In this document: positions 43,181-52,492 of the stretch, in pieces | Layout: every line of letters begins with the position of its first letter | Position numbering within the stretch: the stretch's first letter is position 1 | Assembly (NCBI GenBank): GCA_024743115.1 | Contig: JANSXC010000001.1 | Coordinates: 1-64,000, forward strand | Direction: 5' to 3' | DNA length: 64,000 nucleotides | DNA from: a bacterium | GTDB taxonomy: Bacteria > Planctomycetota > UBA1135 > UBA2386 | Program-made: the position numbers and the translations under genes | The notes under the pieces: generated by a model | Told to the model about the DNA's origin: nothing | Databases searched by the model: none | Seen by the model: only the letters and a program-made list of their open reading frames with translations

Positions 43181-45244
43181 TCAATCGTCCTGCAGCGTAC
43201 CGTTGCGCAGGCGGCGAATGGCGTCGGATTCGCCGAGCACGACGATCAGGTCGCCCTCTTCGAGCACGAGGTCGGGCGTAGCGGCATGCGAGACGTCGGT
43301 GCCAGCGGTCGTGCGGATCGCGGTCAGTACGACGACGTCGCGGCGGCCTTCGGTCGGCAGGGCGTCGATCGCCAGGCCGACCCAGGCGTCGGGCACCGCG
43401 AGCTTGGCGAATCGGTGGCCGGCCGGCAGTCGCAGGTCCTGGGCGCCACGACCGGCGACCTCGAGTCGGGTATTGCGGCGCTGCGGGCCGAGGACCTCGC
43501 TGCCGATCGTCGTGATCACGTCGAGGTGGCAGACCCGGCCGACGATGCGTGGCGGGCGCTCGGAACCGTGGGGGCGCCGGGAGTCCACGATCGCGATCTC
43601 GCGCAGTTCCGGATCGTCGAAGCGCGGCATCAGCGCGGCGATCGAATCGTCGGGATGCGCGGTGATCGCCGGGCGTGTGAGGTCGGCGGCGATCACCACC
43701 GAACTCAGCGTCGGGTCGTTGATGAAGTTCTTCACGTCCTGCAGCTCGATGCGGCCGATCAGCGCGTCGCCTGCGTCGAGCACGTAGAGCGTGTCGCCGC
43801 GGTGCTTGGCGAGCAGATCCATGACTTCGTCGAAGCCGGCGCTGTCGCGCACGGTCAGGAAGTCGGTGCGCATCGTGTCCCGCACGTAGGTCGTGCGGAT
43901 CGCCATGTCCTCGATGCCGCTCGGGACCTCTTCGCCGCGCTTTCTGATCGCCGCCGTGTAGTAGCTGTCGTGGTCGACCAGAGACGAGGTGATGCTCGCG
44001 ACGATGCTGCAGAGCATCGCGGGCAGCACGATCTCGTAGTGGCCGGTGAGTTCGAAGATCAGCACGACCGCGGTCACGGGCGCGTGCATCGTCGCCGATG
44101 TCAGGCCGGCCATGCCCACGAACGTGAATACCGCGAGCTCTTCGCTCATGGTGGACGGGTCGCCCGCTTCCCCGGTCTGGATCGCGTTGAGGCCGTAGAC
44201 GAAGAACGCGCCGAACGCGGCGCCGATGACGAGGTTCGGCGTGAAGATGCCGCCGAGGCCGCCCGAGCCGACGGTCGAACAGGTTGCCACGAGCTTCCAG
44301 AAGAACAGCGTGACGATCAGGATGCCGGTTGGGCCGTGCGCGATCTCGTCGATGACCTCGAAGCCGTTGCCCCAGGTCTCGGGCACCCAGATGCCGATCG
44401 CACCGACCACGAGACCGCCGAGCGCGAGCGCGACCGGCGCGGGCAGTCGCAGGGCCTGGAAGGTGCGCCGACTGTGATCGAGCGCAAAGCGGAAGATCAG
44501 ACCCCCAAAGCCGCAGAACACGCCGAGGAGGATGGCTGTCAGGACGAGAGTCGAGGGCACCGTGAGCAGCTGCGGCGGTAGGCTCTCGCCGTAGATTGCG
44601 CGCGTTCCGAGATACTCGCCGCGCACCATCGTCGCGAGCACGGACGCGACGACGATCGGCGCGAACACGTCCATCGCGAAGTTGCCGAGCACGACCTCCA
44701 TCACGAAGATCGCGCCCGCGATCGGCGCGTTGTAGGACGTCGCCATGCCGGCCGCGACGCCGCAGCCGACGAGTACTGCACGCGAGCGCGAGCCGACGCG
44801 CGTCCAGCGCGCGAGCAGCGCGGCGGTGGTCGCCGCGATCTGGGAGTTGGCACCCTCGCGGCCGATGCTGCCACCGCTGCCGATCGTGCACGCCGACGCG
44901 ACGATCTGCACCAGGCTCTGCCGTAGGCGGATCGTGCCCTTGCGCAGCTGCACGAGGACGACGAGGTCGGAGATGCCGAACGGTCCCGACTTGCCGCGCA
45001 GCAGGAGGATCACGCAGCCGGCCGCGAGCCCGCCGACGGTTGGCACGAGCAGCGCCTGCCACCAGGCCAGGTTGCGCACGGCATCGGAGAGCGCCTCGTC
45101 GGGCCCCATGCCCGTCAGGAGCTGTTGCAACCCCGTCAGGCCGTGCTGGAAGGCCGAGCCGAGCAGTCCGCCGCTGACACCGATCGTCGCTGCCAACAAG
45201 AAGATGGCAAAGGCTTTCAGCGGGGTGCCCTTGGGCTTCGGCAT
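43181..45244 (-). CDS. CLC-family chloride channel/antiporter with CBS pair and TrkA-C-like domain
   Basis: 687-residue membrane protein. The CLC ion-path motifs are visible: ACTIGSGGSIGREG (filter and the gating-glutamate region) and GSGGLGGIFTPNLVIG. Roughly 10-12 hydrophobic segments occupy residues 1-420. A CBS pair follows (about 450-575, MRTDFLTVRDSAGFDEVMDLL), and the last about 80 residues (DLVLEEGDLIVVLGESDAIR) resemble a TrkA-C/RCK-C ligand domain. That three-part C-terminus suggests nucleotide- or ligand-gated Cl- transport. ATG 45244 (MPKPKGTPLK) was chosen because upstream in-frame sequence is not protein-like. Confidence 0.9.
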   Translation of the reverse strand: MPKPKGTPLKAFAIFLLAATIGVSGGLLGSAFQHGLTGLQQLLTGMGPDEALSDAVRNLAWWQALLVPTVGGLAAGCVILLLRGKSGPFGISDLVVLVQLRKGTIRLRQSLVQIVASACTIGSGGSIGREGANSQIAATTAALLARWTRVGSRSRAVLVGCGVAAGMATSYNAPIAGAIFVMEVVLGNFAMDVFAPIVVASVLATMVRGEYLGTRAIYGESLPPQLLTVPSTLVLTAILLGVFCGFGGLIFRFALDHSRRTFQALRLPAPVALALGGLVVGAIGIWVPETWGNGFEVIDEIAHGPTGILIVTLFFWKLVATCSTVGSGGLGGIFTPNLVIGAAFGAFFVYGLNAIQTGEAGDPSTMSEELAVFTFVGMAGLTSATMHAPVTAVVLIFELTGHYEIVLPAMLCSIVASITSSLVDHDSYYTAAIRKRGEEVPSGIEDMAIRTTYVRDTMRTDFLTVRDSAGFDEVMDLLAKHRGDTLYVLDAGDALIGRIELQDVKNFINDPTLSSVVIAADLTRPAITAHPDDSIAALMPRFDDPELREIAIVDSRRPHGSERPPRIVGRVCHLDVITTIGSEVLGPQRRNTRLEVAGRGAQDLRLPAGHRFAKLAVPDAWVGLAIDALPTEGRRDVVVLTAIRTTAGTDVSHAATPDLVLEEGDLIVVLGESDAIRRLRNGTLQDD

Positions 45245-45419
45245 CAAGCGGTGAAGGGTGCTCTGCGCGGCCGTTCCGGTCAACTCCGGAGTGGACGATT
45301 CGGCGGTGCGGCGCGGCCCAGAGCGCGTGCCGGGCGGGGAATGGCGCCGCGGTCGTTGCCGCCTTACGCTGCGTTCAGGAGATCCAGGAGATGCACGCCA
45401 GTAGAAGTAGGGAGTTGCG

Positions 45420-47099
45420 ATGAAGAACGTCTGCGCCGGCCCGGTCGTCGGCAGCGCCCTGGCGCTGCTCGCGGGCGCGGTCTTGCCGACCGCGGTGACC
45501 CGGGCGCAGGAGGTATCGCCGGCTTTCGCGGAGCGCGCGGAGCGGCGGTTGGCGTTCCGCGACAAGAAGTGCCAGGAGGCCGTTCACCGGGGCATCCGGT
45601 GGTTGCTCGACCACCAGCACGAGCGCGGCTACTGGGACTGCGACAGTTTCATGGCCAACGACCCCGAGGGGCGGCGCACGGACGGGGCGGGCAACGCGAC
45701 CCAGGACATCGGGGTCACGGGCCTCGCGCTGCTCGCGCTGTTGGCGCAGGCCGACGCGGTCCACGCCGATGCCGTGCGGCGGGCCGCTGACTGGCTCGTG
45801 CGGCAGCAGGCGGTCGGCTCAGGGCGGCTCGGCGGCAAGACTCATGACTTCGTCTACGGCCATGCGATCGCGACCATGGCCATCGCGGAAGCCGCGGCGA
45901 TGCTCGGCACCAGCAAGTACCGCGAGGCGGCCGCGGCGGGAATCCGTTACCTCGACAGCCATCGCAATGCCGGCCAGTCGTGGCGCTACCAGCCGCGCGA
46001 TAGCGACAATGATACGTCGATCACGTCGTGGTGCGTCGGGGCCTACTGCGCCGCGCACGATGCGGGAATCGAGGTGTCGCCGGGGCCGGTGGCCGAGGCG
46101 TTGTCGTGGCTCGAGTCCATGACGACCCATGCGACGGGGCACGTCGGCTACTCGCGACGCGGCGAGAGTTCGGCGCGTATGCGTGGCGATCAGAAAGACT
46201 TGTTCCCCGTCCGTCTCGGGGCGGCGATGACCGCGGCTGCGCTCAACAGCCGCGCGATGGCCTCCCTGGTGCTCTACGACGGGATCAACGTCCGGGCCGC
46301 TGAGTTGCTGCTGCAGAAGCCGCCGTCGTCGAAGGCCACGGCGGTCGACTTCTACTACTGGTTCCACGCCACCGAGGCGATGGCCGCGGTGCCGGATCGG
46401 GCCGCGCAGCGCAAGTGGTTCAAGCTGTTGCGCGGCGTGCTGCTCGCCCGGCAGCGCGGCGACGACGCGTTCGCCGGATCGTGGGATTCCGACTGCGCCT
46501 GGGGCCGCGTCGGTGGTCGGGTCTACAGCACGGCGCTCGGGGTGCTGATGCTCTCGAGTCCGTATCGGCGCGCGCATGGCGATCTCGAAGCGATGATCCC
46601 CGACGCGCACCCGTTCCGGCGTGTGCACTTCCACTGGCAGAAGGGTGAGATGGGGGCGGCGATGGCCGCGCTCGCGGCGATACCGGTTGCGGAACTCGAC
46701 GCTGCCGATCTGGCGCGGCAACGGCGCATCGGTTGGTATTGCCGGTTGCACGCGCGCTACTGTGAGTACACCGTCGCGGAGATCGCAAAGTGCTACCCCG
46801 ACATGGCGATCCAGTACGCCCGACTCGGCGAACTCGCCGGCATCTATGCAGGGCACGAGGTCGGCGGGCTGGCGGCGAAGGCGGCCGCCGAGCTCGAGAA
46901 GAACCCCGTCTTCGCGGCGGAGATCGCGGCGTCGAAGATGCTCGCGGGCGTGCTGAAGCGCTACGACCCGAAGAAGCCGCCGCGGTCGCGCGCCAAGCGC
47001 CGGAAGATCATCGATCGACTGCTCAAGGTGATCGACAAGTACCCGCGGTCGAAGGCGGCCGAAGAGGCCAACCAGCTGATCCAGCGGCTCGATCGCTGA
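45420..47099 (+). CDS. Secreted prenyltransferase/squalene-cyclase-like alpha-toroid protein
   Basis: 559-residue exported protein, signal peptide LALLAGAVLPTAVTRAQ. Residues about 45-370 form a set of helical-hairpin repeats of the alpha/alpha toroid (AVHRGIRWLLDHQHERGYWDCD; AVRRAADWLVRQQAVGSGRLGG; AAAAGIRYLDSHRNAGQSWRYQ; GPVAEALSWLESMTTHATGHVGY), like the prenyltransferase and squalene-oxidocyclase repeat family that is common in planctomycetes. No DxDTAE-type catalytic motif was seen, so enzymatic activity is doubtful. The C-terminal 180 residues are helical. Start ATG opens the signal peptide. Confidence 0.82.
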   Translation: MKNVCAGPVVGSALALLAGAVLPTAVTRAQEVSPAFAERAERRLAFRDKKCQEAVHRGIRWLLDHQHERGYWDCDSFMANDPEGRRTDGAGNATQDIGVTGLALLALLAQADAVHADAVRRAADWLVRQQAVGSGRLGGKTHDFVYGHAIATMAIAEAAAMLGTSKYREAAAAGIRYLDSHRNAGQSWRYQPRDSDNDTSITSWCVGAYCAAHDAGIEVSPGPVAEALSWLESMTTHATGHVGYSRRGESSARMRGDQKDLFPVRLGAAMTAAALNSRAMASLVLYDGINVRAAELLLQKPPSSKATAVDFYYWFHATEAMAAVPDRAAQRKWFKLLRGVLLARQRGDDAFAGSWDSDCAWGRVGGRVYSTALGVLMLSSPYRRAHGDLEAMIPDAHPFRRVHFHWQKGEMGAAMAALAAIPVAELDAADLARQRRIGWYCRLHARYCEYTVAEIAKCYPDMAIQYARLGELAGIYAGHEVGGLAAKAAAELEKNPVFAAEIAASKMLAGVLKRYDPKKPPRSRAKRRKIIDRLLKVIDKYPRSKAAEEANQLIQRLDR

Positions 47100-47120
47100 C
47101 GCGAAGGCGCCGCGCGGGAG

Positions 47121-48545
47121 CTACCGGCTGCGGGTCCAGATCTCGCTGTTGCCGCCGCGGCGACCGATTGCGCGCGGCTTGCTCATGCCCCCGGCTTCGA
47201 CGAGCGCCGCGTTCGGGACGGGGGCGCGATCACGACCGTGTTGGCGGGCGTTGCCTTGGTCGTCGGCGTTCTCGCACTGCAGCACGTCGCCGTGCTGATC
47301 GATGAAGAACATCCGCGTGCCCGAGGTCGCGGTCGCGGGCCACGCGTAGGCGCACCAGCGCGACTCGGCGGCGTCCGGGTCGACTGCGCGCCCCTTGCCG
47401 CCGCCGGTGGTGGCTTCGGGCAGTGGCTGGTCCTCGGCGCCCGGCAGATAGATCCGGTAGAGGTAGCCCGAGCGTTCGACGCTACCCTGTTGCACTCGCG
47501 CGAACGCTACGGACATCACGGGTGGCTGGATCTTCTTCGCGTCGTCGCCGCGCACGTTGAGCTTGCCCGCGAGTTCGGCGAAGTAGCCGAACTCGCCGCG
47601 GCCGTCGCCATCCACGTCGATGACGCCGGACGCCTGGCACTGGGCCTGCGCCGAGCCGATGTTTCTGAGCGTGGCGACGGCAGCTTGTTCGTTGCGGTCC
47701 GCAGCCACGCTGCGGATGGCTCGATCGGCCACCTCGATCAGGATTCGATCGTCTACCAGTCGGCAGCTGAACCCGACCCTGGCCAGGTGCCCGGGCTGCG
47801 GGAACAGCACCACGCGCAGGCCTTCGCAGCGCGGTCCGACGACCGTGGTTACGCCGTCGTCGTCGGTCGTCGCGTCGCCGAGCGGCCACGGACCCGGCGG
47901 TAGCGAGACCTGTGAGTTCAGTGTGGGTGACGCAGGCGATGCCAGGAACTTCACCGTACAGTTCGGGCGCGGTTTGCCGTCACCGTCGACGACGCAGACC
48001 TTCGCGCGGGTGCTCACCTGATCGAGCCAGAGCCAGAAGTGCCCGGACTCGGTGGTGCCCGGCTGTCGCAGGATGTCCGCGAACCGGCCGTTTGCGCCGC
48101 GGCCGAGGATGACGTTCGGTGCTGCTTCGACGGGGTCGTCCGTGTCGATCTCGCAGCACATCGTCGTGCCGTCGCCGTGCAGCAGGATGCCGCGGCGGCT
48201 GTCTTCGCCGGTCGGCCACGCGAGCAGCGCGAGCCCGTCGGCCAGCGTGGCGCGGGTGCGCGGCTCGACGTTGCCGTTCGCCGTCGGTCCGAAGCAGACG
48301 ATGCGATAGCCCGGCAGGTGGAGACCGTTGATCGGGGCGCGCACCTCGCGGCCCGACCGGGCATTCTCCAGCAGGCGGCGGGCGTGGCCCAGCGCGGCTG
48401 CTTCGCGGGGGCGCCAGACCGATTGCCGGCCGTTCGTCTCACCGGCTGTCTCGCCACTGGGGACGGGTCGCGGCGTCGGTTCCTGGGCCAGCGTGATGGC
48501 TGCGCCGAACGTGATCGCGAGGGAGACGAGCGTCGCCGTGGTCAT
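47121..48545 (-). CDS. Secreted protein with a pilin-type C-terminal domain but no pilin helix
   Basis: 474-residue protein, signal peptide LVSLAITFGAAITLAQ. Residues about 30-280 are beta-rich, including a segment like a carboxypeptidase-regulatory fold (VCVVDGDGKPRPNCTVKFLA). Residues 285-450 are clearly related to the globular domain of the prepilin at 3065-3751: QAAVATLRNIGSAQAQCQA, RSGYLYRIYLPG, SRWCAYAWPA and TRMFFIDQHGDV align with AAIATLKNISSAQAQCQA, RSGYLFQMYLPL, MWCCYAWPS and KRTFFINQGGDV. No FTLIEL helix is present. Last gene of the operon with the HD-GYP gene, 42 bases after it. Confidence 0.85.
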   Translation of the reverse strand: MTTATLVSLAITFGAAITLAQEPTPRPVPSGETAGETNGRQSVWRPREAAALGHARRLLENARSGREVRAPINGLHLPGYRIVCFGPTANGNVEPRTRATLADGLALLAWPTGEDSRRGILLHGDGTTMCCEIDTDDPVEAAPNVILGRGANGRFADILRQPGTTESGHFWLWLDQVSTRAKVCVVDGDGKPRPNCTVKFLASPASPTLNSQVSLPPGPWPLGDATTDDDGVTTVVGPRCEGLRVVLFPQPGHLARVGFSCRLVDDRILIEVADRAIRSVAADRNEQAAVATLRNIGSAQAQCQASGVIDVDGDGRGEFGYFAELAGKLNVRGDDAKKIQPPVMSVAFARVQQGSVERSGYLYRIYLPGAEDQPLPEATTGGGKGRAVDPDAAESRWCAYAWPATATSGTRMFFIDQHGDVLQCENADDQGNARQHGRDRAPVPNAALVEAGGMSKPRAIGRRGGNSEIWTRSR

Positions 48546-48587
48546 GCCGCTGCTATCGGCAAGGCGCGGGCGCGAACTGCTGCGGGA

Positions 48588-50081
48588 TCACTCGTCCTGG
48601 GGGCGGCCGACGTTCGCGGCAGCGCGCGCGAGGTCCTCGGACAGGCAGGCATGCGGGGTCGAGAGGACCGGCAGTTCTTCGAACTCGGGAACGTCGACGA
48701 CCCGATCCTGGGTGTTGATCGCGAGGACGCGGCGGGGGCGGCCCTCGACTTCGGTGCCGATGAGGATGCTGTCGGGTTCGTCGGGCAGCAGGTCGCGGCC
48801 TTCGGCGCCGGCGAACAGGCGAACGATCGGGCGGCTCGGATCCTGCCCCTGGGCGAGCACCATCCCGTGAGAACCGTCGTCGAGCATCACGCGAGTGCCG
48901 GTCGGGAACAGTCCGATCGTGCGCGCGAACGCCCGCAGCCAGTTGGGTTCGAAGTCGGACTCGTGCGCGAACATGATCGCGAACGCCTCCATCGGCGACA
49001 GCGCCTGCTTGTAGGGGCGCACCGACGTCAGGGCTTCGAAGACGTCGGAGACTCGGACGAGGTGGCTCGTGCCGCTCGGCAGGATCGGCATCTTCGGTCG
49101 CGGGTAGCCGTGACCGTGCGGTCCCATGTGGTGGCAGAACGCGGCGCCGATTGCGCAGGGATCGACTTCGGAGTGCTGCTCGAGCAGCAGCTCGGCACCG
49201 AGTCGCGGGTGCTGCGACATCAGATGCCACTCGTGCTCGTCGAGCCGCCCGCACTTGAACAGGATCTCCTGGGGCACCTTCGACTTGCCGATGTCGTGCA
49301 TCAGGGCCGCGGTACCGATGCTGACGAGCTGTTCGCGCGCCAGGCCGAGTTGCCGTGCGACCTGCAACGTCAACAGCGCGACACGGACGGAGTGGCCGAC
49401 CGTGAACCGGTCGACGTCGTCGTGCGTGGCGAGTGAGAGCAGGGTGCTCGGCTCTTCGAGTTCGGCGATCGTTCGCTCGACCACGCCGGCGGCTTCGTCG
49501 ATCGCAAGATCGAGGTCGCGATAGGCCCGGGCGTGATTCGTCTGCAGCACGTCGGCGAGGTCCTGGTATTGACCCACGGCCTTGTCGAGTTCGGGATTCG
49601 CGTCGACGGCAGACCGGCGATTGCCGGGGTCTGCGGGCGTGTTCAGCGTGAAGTCGACGTTGCGGACCCCGAACGCCTTCAGAACCCGATCGCGGTTGTC
49701 CCGCTGCAGTGCCTCGCGGTTCCTGGGGTGCAGCAGCAGATCGAGCGCGCGGTTGAGTTCTTCCGCCGTGAGTTGGGGCCGGAACGACAGCATCGCCACG
49801 TTGCGATCGCTGCACGCCTTCAGCAGTCGCGCGGCCTGCAGGCTGGGCGAATCGAGTGGCTCGCCGTCGTAGAACACGATGCGTTCTCCGAACTGCAGCT
49901 GCAGCGGCATCTCGACGCCCGCCGCTTCGCATTCGCCGAGCGTGCTGATCAGCTGGTGCAGCGAATCGGCGACGTAGCTGCTGGCGCGATCGTGCATCTC
50001 TCGATTAAGCGTGAGCTCGACGAGCTCGATCGTGAACCGTTTGACGACTTCGCGATGGCGGCCGATCATCGTGGTTGTCAT
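48588..50081 (-). CDS. HD-GYP domain protein with a variant signature
   Basis: 497-residue cytoplasmic protein. A divergent N-terminal domain (1-200) precedes the HD-GYP region: HSVRVALLTLQ, GTAALMHDIGKSKVP, and later HHMGPHGHGYPR and DVFEALTSVRPYK. The HD motif and GYP are present, but the canonical HHE-x-x-DG is changed to HHM-x-x-HG, so one Glu and one Asp are replaced. Active c-di-GMP phosphodiesterase activity is therefore uncertain. The C-terminal about 100 residues look like a PilZ-sized beta domain (TRVMLDDGSHGMVLA). ATGA overlap with the gene upstream marks an operon. Confidence 0.82.
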   Translation of the reverse strand: MTTTMIGRHREVVKRFTIELVELTLNREMHDRASSYVADSLHQLISTLGECEAAGVEMPLQLQFGERIVFYDGEPLDSPSLQAARLLKACSDRNVAMLSFRPQLTAEELNRALDLLLHPRNREALQRDNRDRVLKAFGVRNVDFTLNTPADPGNRRSAVDANPELDKAVGQYQDLADVLQTNHARAYRDLDLAIDEAAGVVERTIAELEEPSTLLSLATHDDVDRFTVGHSVRVALLTLQVARQLGLAREQLVSIGTAALMHDIGKSKVPQEILFKCGRLDEHEWHLMSQHPRLGAELLLEQHSEVDPCAIGAAFCHHMGPHGHGYPRPKMPILPSGTSHLVRVSDVFEALTSVRPYKQALSPMEAFAIMFAHESDFEPNWLRAFARTIGLFPTGTRVMLDDGSHGMVLAQGQDPSRPIVRLFAGAEGRDLLPDEPDSILIGTEVEGRPRRVLAINTQDRVVDVPEFEELPVLSTPHACLSEDLARAAANVGRPQDE

Positions 50082-50761
50082 GGCTGCCGTGGGGTGGCGT
50101 TCGAGGACTCGTCCTGGTCGACCTTCGGCTGCAGAGACGACTGCATCACTTTCGTCACCTGGTCGAACTCGGCCCGTAGCTCGGGTTCGGAGTCGCGGTC
50201 ATTGCCGGCGTCGATGTTGGCTGCGACGGTCATGCGCCAGAGTTCTTCGGTGGCTTCCTCGAGCCCGTCGTTCGTGATGCCGAAGTCACTGCAGATCAAG
50301 CCGACTGCGCGTTCGCGAATCGCGCCATCCTGCGTGCGGCACATGTCCGCGAGCACTCCGAAATACTCGGCATTGAGGTTCGAGAGCAGATCGACGGGGG
50401 TGGCGTCGTGCTTGGCGAAGCGCTTCGGCAGAGCGCGAATCGCTTCCTGGTCGACTTCTTCGAGGCGCAGGTCCTCGTTGTTGGTGCTCAGCAGGTGATT
50501 CCCCGGAACCTGCAGCTGATGCAGCATCGTCTCGGTGCACTCGGCGAGGCGCATCTCGAGCATCGGATCGATGGTGTCGAACATCGCGGTCGGCAGTGAG
50601 CTGACCTTCTTGACCTCCGTGCGCAGCTGGAGCCGCCATTGGGCGAGGGCTGCCCGGAAGTCCGGATCGCCGGCGGCTGGGCTCGGGGTGGGAGCGTGGT
50701 CGCTCGGGCTCCCGGTTGCCGGTTCGCTGGCGGTCCTCGGCGCTTGGTGGGACGACGACAT
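50078..50761 (-). CDS. Unknown protein coupled to the HD-GYP gene
   Basis: 227-residue, mostly helical protein with a disordered Pro/Ser/Ala-rich N-terminus (about 1-35) and an acidic, helical body. Recognisable segments are MLEMRLAECTETMLHQLQVP and GLICSDFGITNDGLEEATEEL. I recognise no family. It overlaps the HD-GYP gene by 4 bases (ATGA) and starts the operon, opposite the thiolase gene. A signalling accessory role is inferred from position only. Confidence 0.65.
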   Translation of the reverse strand: MSSSHQAPRTASEPATGSPSDHAPTPSPAAGDPDFRAALAQWRLQLRTEVKKVSSLPTAMFDTIDPMLEMRLAECTETMLHQLQVPGNHLLSTNNEDLRLEEVDQEAIRALPKRFAKHDATPVDLLSNLNAEYFGVLADMCRTQDGAIRERAVGLICSDFGITNDGLEEATEELWRMTVAANIDAGNDRDSEPELRAEFDQVTKVMQSSLQPKVDQDESSNATPRQP

Positions 50762-50858
50762 GCTCCTGCACTATCGGCGTGCCCGTCGGGGGGGGTGAAG
50801 TCGGCTCGAAGTTGCCGATGGCTTGGACCCGAGGGGACACTGGGTTAAGGGAGGAGCC

Positions 50859-52037
50859 ATGGACCGCATCGCGATCGTCGCCGCCGCCCGGACTCCCATC
50901 GGCAAGTTCCTGGGTGGTCTCTCGCCGCTGACCGCCGTCGATCTCGGCACGGCGGCGGTGCAGGCGTTGTTCGAGCGTTCGGGCGTCGAGCCCGAGGCTG
51001 TCGAAGAATGCTACATGGGACAGGCGCGTCAGCTCGGCTCGGGTCCCAACCCGGCGCGGCAGGTCGCAATCCGCGCTGGCTGCGGCGAGGGCTGCGTCGC
51101 GACGACGGTCAACAAGGCGTGCGGTAGCAGTCTCGAGGCGATCCATCTCGCAAGGGCCGCGATCCAGCTCGACGATCGCAAGGTCGTCGTCGCTGGCGGT
51201 ATGGAGAGCATGACGACCATCCCGTTCCTGTTGCCCGGGTTTCGGCAGGGCTATCGCCTGGGCCATCGCGAGGTGTTGGACGGCAACTACCAGGACGGGT
51301 TCACGTGCGCGATCCTCGGCGAGCCGATGGGTATGACGGCGGAGTATCTCGCCGACGACTACGACATCGCGCGCGCGGCCCAGGACGAGTACGCGCTGGA
51401 GTCGCATCGCCGCGGGGAGCGGGCACAGCAGGAAGGGCGATTCGATGCCGAGATCGCGCCGGTTACGGTCAAGACTCGCAAGGGCGAGCTCGTCGTCGAT
51501 CGCGACGAGCACATCCGGGCCGGTGTCGAACTGAAGGATCTCCAGAAGCTGCCGCCGGTGTTCCGGCCCGAGAACGGCACGGTGCACGCCGGCAACAGTT
51601 CGGGGATCACCGACGGCGGAGCGGCCGTGATGTTGATGTCCGCCGCGGAGTGCGAGCGGCGCGGTCTCGAGCCGCTGGCGTGGCTCGGCGCCGCAGCAAC
51701 GGCCGGCGTCTCGCCGCGGATCATGGGTATCGGGCCCGTGCCCGCAGTGCAGCGGCTGCTAGCGAAGACGGGGCGGCAGCTCGACGACTACGGACTCGTC
51801 GAGCTCAACGAAGCGTTCGCGGCCCAGATGCTCGCCTGCCTGCACGATCTGCCGATCGCGCGCGACCGTCTCAACGTCAACGGCGGCGCGATCGCGCTCG
51901 GTCACCCGATCGGTGCGACCGGCGCGCGGATCGTAGTGACGCTGCTCCACGAGATGCAGAAGCGCGACAACAAGCTCGGGCTCGCCACGCTCTGCATGAG
52001 CGGCGGTATGGGTATGGCCGTCGAGTTCGAACGCTGA
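50859..52037 (+). CDS. Acetyl-CoA C-acetyltransferase (thiolase)
   Basis: 392-residue degradative/biosynthetic thiolase. The acyl-binding Cys is in TTVNKACGSSLEAI, the catalytic His in GGAIALGHPIGATG, and the second Cys in TLCMSGGMGMAVEF. All are intact and the length is normal. The start is the ATG preceded by AAGGGAGGAG; an in-frame TTG at 50823 is disregarded. It may act in fatty-acid or ketone-body metabolism; the enoyl-CoA hydratase at 54.7 kb is the only other such enzyme nearby. Confidence 0.95.
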   Translation: MDRIAIVAAARTPIGKFLGGLSPLTAVDLGTAAVQALFERSGVEPEAVEECYMGQARQLGSGPNPARQVAIRAGCGEGCVATTVNKACGSSLEAIHLARAAIQLDDRKVVVAGGMESMTTIPFLLPGFRQGYRLGHREVLDGNYQDGFTCAILGEPMGMTAEYLADDYDIARAAQDEYALESHRRGERAQQEGRFDAEIAPVTVKTRKGELVVDRDEHIRAGVELKDLQKLPPVFRPENGTVHAGNSSGITDGGAAVMLMSAAECERRGLEPLAWLGAAATAGVSPRIMGIGPVPAVQRLLAKTGRQLDDYGLVELNEAFAAQMLACLHDLPIARDRLNVNGGAIALGHPIGATGARIVVTLLHEMQKRDNKLGLATLCMSGGMGMAVEFER

Positions 52038-52042
52038 TCATC

Positions 52043-52492
52043 ATGAATCGACTTTCCGTTGTGTTTCTGTTCGGGGTGCTCGGCGCTGCGCTCGCCTCGT
52101 TCTCGGGTTGCGCGATCGCGCGTCAGGACAACAACGAGCCCGTCGACGCGCAGCTCGTGCAACAGCTGCGACCCGGCGTGACGACCGCGCGCGATGTCGT
52201 CGAGCTGTTGGGGGCGCCGACCGAGGTCGTCCAGCTCGGGCGGCGGTCGGCGTATCGCTACGATGCCTCGACCGAGAAGTCGGCCGTGCTGATTCTGCTG
52301 GTCGTGAACGTCGGCAACCAGGATCGGCGCGAGGATCGCCTGTGGACGTTTTTCGACGAGAACGATGTGCTAACGCACTACGGCGCGACCTACGGCGTGC
52401 ATCGCACGCAGTACGCGCTGCCGTGGGAGGACGTGCACGAGGCCAGCGACAATGACAGTCGCGATGCCGGCCGTCCCGGCGTGAAGCAGTGA
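52043..52492 (+). CDS. Small lipoprotein, BamE/SmpA-like
   Basis: 149-residue exported protein with lipobox-like SFSGC (Cys near residue 23). The mature segment QLRPGVTTARDVVELLGAPTEVVQLG and the later FFDENDVLTHYGATY match the fold pattern of BamE/SmpA-type small lipoproteins (LRPGMT..VV..LG.P). The gene is 5 bases after the thiolase and overlaps the next gene by 4 bases. BamE in Proteobacteria belongs to the outer-membrane assembly complex; here the assignment is by motif only. Confidence 0.68.
   Translation: MNRLSVVFLFGVLGAALASFSGCAIARQDNNEPVDAQLVQQLRPGVTTARDVVELLGAPTEVVQLGRRSAYRYDASTEKSAVLILLVVNVGNQDRREDRLWTFFDENDVLTHYGATYGVHRTQYALPWEDVHEASDNDSRDAGRPGVKQ

Noticed and set aside
45245..45565. 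N-terminal extension of the CLC channel
   Set aside because: The added residues are Arg/Ser/Pro-rich and non-conserved in appearance; MPKPKGTPLK directly precedes the first membrane helix.
51305..52042. Upstream extension of the BamE-like gene through the thiolase frame
   Set aside because: The extension is out of frame with the thiolase and has no protein-like features; ATG 52043 begins a normal lipoprotein signal.
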